In this document: positions 59,252-64,000 of the stretch, in pieces
How positions within the stretch are numbered: position 1 is the first letter of the stretch
Layout: each line of letters opens with the position of its first letter
DNA from: Diatrype stigma
Lineage: Eukaryota; Ascomycota; Sordariomycetes; Xylariales; Diatrypaceae
Direction of reading: 5' to 3'
NCBI GenBank assembly: GCA_022225965.2
Contig: JAKJXP020000096.1
Coordinates: 1-64,000, forward strand
Length of the DNA stretch: 64,000 bases
Translations under genes and position numbers: made by a program
Notes under the pieces: model-generated
Told to the model about the DNA's origin: nothing
Database searches by the model: none
Seen by the model: only the letters and a program-made list of their open reading frames with translations

Positions 59252-60457
59252 ATGGTTCTTATCAAGAGCTTCGTGCTCGCCGGCCTGGCTGCCGCCGCCG
59301 CAGCCAAGTCCGCCGTCCTCGACCTGATCCCCGACAACTTCGACGACGTCGTCCTGAAGTCGGGCAAGCCCACGCTCGTCGAGTTCTTCGCGCCCTGGTG
59401 CGGCCACTGCAAGAAGCTGGCGCCCACGTACGAGGAGCTCGCCCAGACGTTCGCCACCTCCAAGACCGTGCAGATCGCCAAGGTCGACGCCGATGCCGAG
59501 AAGTCGCTGGGCCGCCGCTTCGGTGTCCAGGGCTTCCCCACCCTCAAGTGGTTCGACGGCCAGAGCGACAAGCCTGTCGACTACGAGGGCGGCCGCGACC
59601 TCGAGAGCTTGCAGAGTTTCATCGCCGAGAAGACCGGGTCCAAGCCGAAGAGGAAGCTCGAGCTGCCCAGCCAGGTCGAGATGCTGACGGACGCGAGCTT
59701 CAAGGAGACGATCGGGGGCGATAAGGACGTGCTTGTTGCATTCACTGCCCCGTGGTGTGGCCGTAAGTCGAACCCTCTTCTATCTATGGCCGTAGCTATC
59801 ATACATGATTGTCATATATAAACGAACTCGCTTCTTTTCCATACTAATGCTTCCCCTCCAATAGACTGCAAGAACCTAGCTCCCACCTGGGAGACGCTAG
59901 CGAATGATTTCATCACCGAGCCTGGTGTCGTTATCGCCAAGGTTGACGCCGAGGCCGACAGCAGCAAGGCCACTGCTAGCGAGCAGGGCGTGACCTCTTA
60001 CCCCACCATCAAGTTCTTCCCCAAGGGTTCGACCGAGGGCGAGCTTTACAGCGGCGGCCGATCCGAGAAGGACCTTGTTTCTTTCATCAACGAGAAGGCC
60101 GGCACGCACCGTGTCCCCGGAGGCAGTCTCGATGCGACGGGCGGTACTATCGACGTCCTGAACCACATTGCCATCAAGTATGCCGCGGGCACGGAGAAGC
60201 TGGCGGATCTGGCTGCCGAGGCCAAGAAGGCCATCGAGGCGCTGGGCGAGGGGGTACAATACAAGTACGCCCAGTACTACATCAGGGTGTTCGACAAGCT
60301 GGCCGAGAACGAGGGCTACGTTGCGAAGGAGTCTGCCCGTCTCAACAACATCCTCAAGAAGGGCGGGCTTGCCCCGGCTAAGCTGGATGAGCTACAGAGC
60401 AAGTCCAACATCCTGCAGCAGTTCTACCAGACGGTGACTGGCAAAGACGAGCTATAG
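59252..60457 (+). CDS. tigA: ER protein disulfide isomerase with two thioredoxin domains and ERp29-type C-domain
   Basis: Two exons, 59252-59762 and 59865-60457, encode 367 residues. A signal peptide (residues 1 to about 18, Ala-rich) is followed by two thioredoxin domains with active sites Cys50-Gly-His-Cys53 and Cys169-Gly-His-Cys172. A helical ERp29 C-terminal domain follows (about 262-355). The last four residues are KDEL, the ER retrieval signal. This is the architecture of fungal TigA/ERp38. It forms and shuffles disulfides in secretory proteins. The intron splits the His171 codon (C|AC) inside the second active site, so correct splicing is needed for that site. Unspliced, the frame ends soon after the first site with a junk tail. 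Convergent with an HSBP1-like gene 225 bp downstream. Confidence 0.96.
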
Positions 60458-60682
60458 TTGACGAGTCCCCCTTTGAAGCTCTTTGGGGGGGGCTCTGTTT
60501 TATGATGATGCACATGTAATGTTAAAAGACAGACCGGATGAAATAACCCTGTCGATTCGGGGAAAAGAATGATCATGATATTCTGCTGCAGCCAAATGAT
60601 AATACCTAGTTTTACCACCAACACCAGTAACGCCTTGCCATGGACCACCCCCACTGATGATACTTTGCATTTGCAGTCGCTT

Positions 60683-61177
60683 TCATTGCGGCGGCGGCTT
60701 GGATGACGGGCTGCCGTTGCTATCCTGGCTAGCGAGGGCAGCTTCCAGGCTGTCCAAGCGCTTCGACATCTCATCCACTATAAGAAGTTGCACCCCCTCG
60801 AGTTAGAAATACGCGATCGATAATGAATGAATGAATGAATGAATGGGCTTCATAGTGTTGTTGTTGAAGATCATCACATACTCTTGGCAAAGATCTCACT
60901 CGAGACACCGGCAAACTTGCTAGAAAGTGAATTGAGCAGGTCCTCGACAACTACAGTAAGCTCGTCGGAGCCCTTGGGGTTTCGGATATGCGCAGTTAGC
61001 TCACGAAGCGGCAATGTGTGTGGTGTGTGTCGGTATGTATATATGTGTTTATTGAGTATAGGGATGTATGATGTATGTATGGGTAAAGCCGTAAGCAAGA
61101 GGTAAGTAGGTACTCACAGTGCCACCAGTAGTCTCCTTGGTGGTCTTCTCGTTGGCTTCCGGCTTGCCTGACGACAT
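60683..61177 (-). CDS. HSBP1-like heat-shock-factor-binding coiled-coil protein
   Basis: Three minus-strand exons, 61118-61177, 60882-60972 and 60683-60777, encode 81 residues. Introns: gtgagt...cccaag, with a GCTAAC branch site, and gtatgt...ttatag. A polar N-terminus is followed by a heptad helix, ELTVVVEDLLNSLSSKFAGV, then SSEIFAKMDEMSKRLDSLEAAL. This is the HSBP1 pattern: a VxxLLxxLxxxF half followed by an RIDDLE-like half. A short Ser/Pro tail ends the protein. HSBP1 family members bind trimeric heat-shock factor and in animals also assist WASH complex assembly. In fungi the role is little studied. No frame longer than about 30 codons reveals it, so it is easily missed by simple gene calling. 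It lies head-to-tail opposite the PDI gene. Confidence 0.85.
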
Positions 61178-61707
61178 CTCGGAGTCTTCGATCTTTGATT
61201 CGATGAATGGCCCTTATATGCGCTTCTGAGTTGGGTCAAGTTGGTGACTGGGTGGGCTCAATCGACGGACAGTAAAGTAATGAAGGTCTTAATCGAGATC
61301 TTAATCTTTCCTGTTTTCTTTCTTTTGCAACGATTTGTTTACCTGTTGGTAGCGTTTCAAGAACAAAAGAAGTAAGGAGGTGACTGATTACTTTAGGTAA
61401 CTTGGAACCTATGGATGTCGAGCATGTGCATGTGCATGAGCAGACCGACCAGTAGGAAGTGGGAAATATGGAGGTGCGATTTCACGGATAGGCACTGGGC
61501 TGCCAGCCTGCTAAGCGCAACGCAGCTGTCGATGGCCAGACAGGGATCAGGGCAAAGTACCTATGCATGCCACTATGTAATCCCCTAACTAGGGCCGTTA
61601 GGCAGGTACCTTCAGCACTTGAAGCCGGCAGAGGATCGAATAGCTCAGCTCAGGAGCTCAGCGTCACTTGCAGGAGCCGAACCTTCAACCTGCATAATCC
61701 ACGAAAC

Positions 61708-61985
61708 TACGAAGGTAGCGGCCAAAAGTCGGTTTACATCTGGACAGACCCCCCTAGTGTAGTCTTGGCTTATATATACTGTATACTTTGCTTACATAAT
61801 TACCTGGCGCATAACACAGTATCATGTGCCTGGAAAGATCCGCTAAAGCAAAGAGCTTTAGCGGTATTAGCGCTATGACATAGCACTGAGTCCCCGAAGT
61901 CTTATGTATACTGTACATGGCAATGCTTTTATGTACTGTAAGTGGAAGTAGCTGTGTTAACCGACTTTTGGCCGCTACCTTCGTA
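61708..61985. mobile_element. Tc1/mariner-pogo-type MITE with perfect terminal inverted repeats
   Basis: A 274-bp element (61710-61983) bounded by TA dinucleotides at 61708-61709 and 61984-61985, fitting a TA target-site duplication. The terminal inverted repeats are identical over 25 bp (61710-61734 and 61959-61983, outer end CGAAGGTAGCGGCC) and continue with one mismatch for a few more bases. It encodes no protein. An internal perfect 10-bp palindrome (CCGCTAAAGC, 61840-61864) adds secondary structure. Size, TA sites and identical ends fit a nonautonomous derivative of a pogo/mariner transposon; the parent element is not in the window. Confidence 0.88.
61840..61864. repeat. Internal hairpin of the MITE
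   Basis: CCGCTAAAGC and GCTTTAGCGG separated by AAAGA form a perfect 10-bp stem. Confidence 0.8.
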
Positions 61986-62146
61986 CCTACCGCCTATTAC
62001 TTCATACACTGGTAGCATCTTCCCATCTCGCACTCCCTACTACACCAGATGGTCACCTGAGAATCCACCGCGCCAGACCGACACAACATAACCACAACAT
62101 GCGCCCGAGGTAACGGAACGGGCGATGGAATGACCACTTGGCTATT

Positions 62147-64000
62147 ATGCCGCCTCCGCAAGACAACGCACGTCTCCTCTTCCTCATCATCCTCCTCTTC
62201 TGGTTCGCCTCGACCCCCGACACCGGACCCGGCCTCATCGCAGGGCCCGCCCTCGTCAAGAGCCGCCTCGCCCGCCAGCGCTACGCCCACGGCGTGCTGA
62301 ACAGCACGAACTGGGGCGACTTTGACCCCCAGCCGCGCCTGGCCGATGACCCCGATGACCCCGATGACCCCTTGTCCGACGGTCCGTCTGGCCCCGACGA
62401 CGTGCCGCCGACGGGATACCTGAACCTGACCGGGTTCCGCCGGGAAGACGGCTTCGTCTGGGAGGACCTGGGCCGCTTCAAGAACCGCTGCGAGGAGTGG
62501 AGTCGCCATGCCGTCGGCGCGCCCGAGGCGTCCGAGCCCGTCTGGCAGAACGCCACCGGCGTGGTCCACGGCCTCTGGGATCGCCTGAACACCTCGTCCC
62601 CGCGGTACCATTCCAGCTACAACCTGAGCGACATCAGTCCGGATGTGACGTGGTCGGCTTGGGCCTTGCAGTGGAGCCGGAACGCCACGGGAAACGAAGG
62701 GAAGATGCTGGTGCGTATCGACGAGGACGAGGACGCCGGCACCGAACCAGAAGAGGCGGTCGGTTCCTCCAGCAGCCGTGTACTCCTCAAGACCGAGGTT
62801 CGCGCGCGCGAGGTCTCCGCAAGTCTGAACATCGAGGACCTGGAGGGCTCCGGAAGCAGCTTTGAGATGCGCGTGCATGGCGTCCACTGGCCTCGGCAGG
62901 GGGCCATGCTCCTGACCACGACGAGCGAGAAGTTCGCCGGCATCTTTGGGCTGCCGCATCTCACCACCCGCCCCGAGTTCTTCGATTCTAGCCAGGCCTT
63001 GTTGAACAGGACCCTCAACAAGGTGCTGGAGAAGAAAGAGCAGCGCTCGTTCGTCGACCAGATGGATCCCTGGGCCTCTACGCTAGATACGCCCGGAGAA
63101 GCCTGGAACCCATCCCCCCATTGCGAGTACCTGGTGTATCTCCAGATTTACCCGCCGGATAGGGATGTGTTGAAGGTCCAGCCCACGCTTACCGGGCCCG
63201 AGAACGTGGCCAAGGCGATCGAGGATATTGAAAGGGAGCTTCGCTTTCCTCAAGGAGGGCCGCACCAGACGACTCCGAAGCTTCAGATGTCCGCCGTGGT
63301 CTTCTCTCCAGACTGTGCCTTCTTCCTTGAAACGAGGGGGCCGCCGGACTTCCCGCCCGCCAGCGGACAGCATTTGGTGGGTGTGAAGCAAGAGACCTTC
63401 ATCTACAACGTTAGCACGTGGCTCCTGGGCCTCGGTTTGGTCATCTTCGGGCAGGTGCAGCTCCTCAAGATGCAGATGAGGGAAACCTCCACGCCCTCGA
63501 CGCTGGGGCGCATCAGCTTCTATACCGCGAGCATCATGCTGCTTGCAGATGGCATCACGTTCGCCGGCTCGGCAGCCTGGAGCCTGTCGGCATCGACCAC
63601 GCTGCTGCCTTCTCTGGTCGTCACCTGCGCTTCGTTCCTGTCTATGAGCGTGGGCATATTCTTCCTAGCTGAGATTCACAAGGTGCAGGAGCCCGAGTGG
63701 AGACGACAGGAAAGGGGGAGGGAAAGGCAGAACACGCAACCAGCGAGTGCAGCGAGACCAACGCCCATGCCAGCCCCAGCCCCAGCCCCAGCTCCAGCTC
63801 CAGCTCCAGCTCCAGCTCCAGCTCCAGCTCCAGCTCCAGCTCCAGGTCCTACGCCAAATCCTGCAGCAACCGTCCCTCCTCACAGGCCGCCATCGCCGCC
63901 CATCATCATCCCGTCCGACCAGGACATCGATGCCGAGATCGACGAGGTCACCAACAACCCCAACGCCAGCCTCCCCGCCCCGGTCACCGCCGGCAATAAC
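62147..64000 (+). CDS. dsc1: Dsc1/Tul1-type transmembrane E3 ubiquitin ligase (5' part, cut by window end)
   Basis: One uninterrupted frame of 618 codons from ATG 62147 to the window edge without a stop, so the C-terminus is missing here. A hydrophobic signal anchor (RLLFLIILLFWF, about residues 9-20) precedes a large lumenal domain with many NxT/NxS sites. Three membrane segments follow, around residues 420-445, 460-485 and 490-515. They begin in FIYNVSTWLLGLGLVIFGQ, and the connecting loop STPSTLGRISFYT is typical of yeast Tul1 and Aspergillus DscA. A Pro-Ala run (12 PA pairs, residues about 542-566) follows in a cytosolic loop. The RING domain expected at the C-terminus lies beyond the window. 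The Dsc complex sits in Golgi/ER membranes, ubiquitinates membrane proteins and, in several fungi, activates SREBP-type factors. Confidence 0.9.
   Translation, partial: MPPPQDNARLLFLIILLFWFASTPDTGPGLIAGPALVKSRLARQRYAHGVLNSTNWGDFDPQPRLADDPDDPDDPLSDGPSGPDDVPPTGYLNLTGFRREDGFVWEDLGRFKNRCEEWSRHAVGAPEASEPVWQNATGVVHGLWDRLNTSSPRYHSSYNLSDISPDVTWSAWALQWSRNATGNEGKMLVRIDEDEDAGTEPEEAVGSSSSRVLLKTEVRAREVSASLNIEDLEGSGSSFEMRVHGVHWPRQGAMLLTTTSEKFAGIFGLPHLTTRPEFFDSSQALLNRTLNKVLEKKEQRSFVDQMDPWASTLDTPGEAWNPSPHCEYLVYLQIYPPDRDVLKVQPTLTGPENVAKAIEDIERELRFPQGGPHQTTPKLQMSAVVFSPDCAFFLETRGPPDFPPASGQHLVGVKQETFIYNVSTWLLGLGLVIFGQVQLLKMQMRETSTPSTLGRISFYTASIMLLADGITFAGSAAWSLSASTTLLPSLVVTCASFLSMSVGIFFLAEIHKVQEPEWRRQERGRERQNTQPASAARPTPMPAPAPAPAPAPAPAPAPAPAPAPAPGPTPNPAATVPPHRPPSPPIIIPSDQDIDAEIDEVTNNPNASLPAPVTAGNN
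63770..63844 (+). repeat. (CCAGCT)n hexamer array coding Pro-Ala repeats
   Basis: Twelve Pro-Ala codon pairs; the first three use CCAGCC, the rest CCAGCT without change. The uniform third positions indicate recent slippage growth inside the Dsc1 reading frame. Confidence 0.9.

Larger units (their letters stand above)
61178..62146. other. Intergenic containing a MITE
   Basis: No supported exon. The 274-bp MITE takes up 61710-61983. The frame 61567-61878 lies mostly within it and is spurious. The left part is the upstream region of the HSBP1-like gene and the right part the leader of the Dsc1-like gene. Confidence 0.6.

Noticed and set aside
61997..62959. 320-codon minus-strand frame over the Dsc1 gene
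   Set aside because: The plus strand holds an uninterrupted 618-codon frame with Dsc1/Tul1 membrane segments.
1..64000. Biosynthetic cluster, phage, CRISPR or defence system
   Set aside because: No polyketide, peptide-synthase, terpene, integrase, Cas or NLR-type gene was found; gene content is mainly housekeeping with a few secreted proteins.

Overview
This window is nuclear chromosomal DNA of a filamentous ascomycete (Pezizomycotina, most likely Sordariomycetes). Genes carry short GT-AG introns (about 50-160 nt) with CTAAC-like branch sites, coding DNA is GC-rich, and the intergenic DNA is long, AT-richer and full of simple repeats. Several proteins are recognisable as fungal or filamentous-fungal families: TeaR-type cell-end protein, TDA3-like oxidoreductase, ARE2-type sterol acyltransferase, ERp38/TigA-type disulfide isomerase and a Dsc/Tul1 ubiquitin ligase. 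All splice sites were placed by eye from reading frame, splice consensus and family knowledge. None is confirmed by transcripts.

Layout. 0-19 kb, metabolic and redox genes: a Gfo/Idh/MocA sugar-type oxidoreductase (minus), a DapA-family aldolase (plus), a TDA3-like FAD oxidoreductase (minus), a thiol glutathione peroxidase with a possible mitochondrial leader (plus), a putative intron-bearing tRNA (minus) and a secreted heme peroxidase (plus). 19-31 kb: ARE2-like sterol O-acyltransferase (plus), a small secreted protein (minus), a 5.4-kb gene-free stretch and a DnaJ protein with a long charged tail (minus). 31-48 kb is gene-poor: 8.5 kb without a recognisable gene, then a calcineurin-like phosphoesterase (minus) and a TeaR-like protein with a CaaX terminus (plus). 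48-64 kb is denser: an ankyrin protein, a tiny cysteine protein made of two copies of one zinc-ligand-like unit, a tandem GFA-domain protein, mitochondrial EF-Tu, ribosomal protein uS14, an ER protein disulfide isomerase ending KDEL, an HSBP1-like coiled coil, a MITE, and the first two thirds or so of the Dsc1/Tul1 E3 ligase, cut by the window end.

Functional themes. From 53 to 64 kb the genes concern translation and protein quality control (EF-Tu, uS14, PDI, HSF-binding protein, Dsc ubiquitin ligase), with no sign of an operon-like or biosynthetic cluster. The two leftmost genes could both act in sugar-acid catabolism, but that pairing is inference. I found no CRISPR, phage, defence or secondary-metabolite cluster. 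The least explained items are the internally duplicated Cys-rich mini-protein, the 274-bp MITE with perfect 25-bp inverted repeats, the putative intron-containing tRNA, and the very long gene-free tracts.
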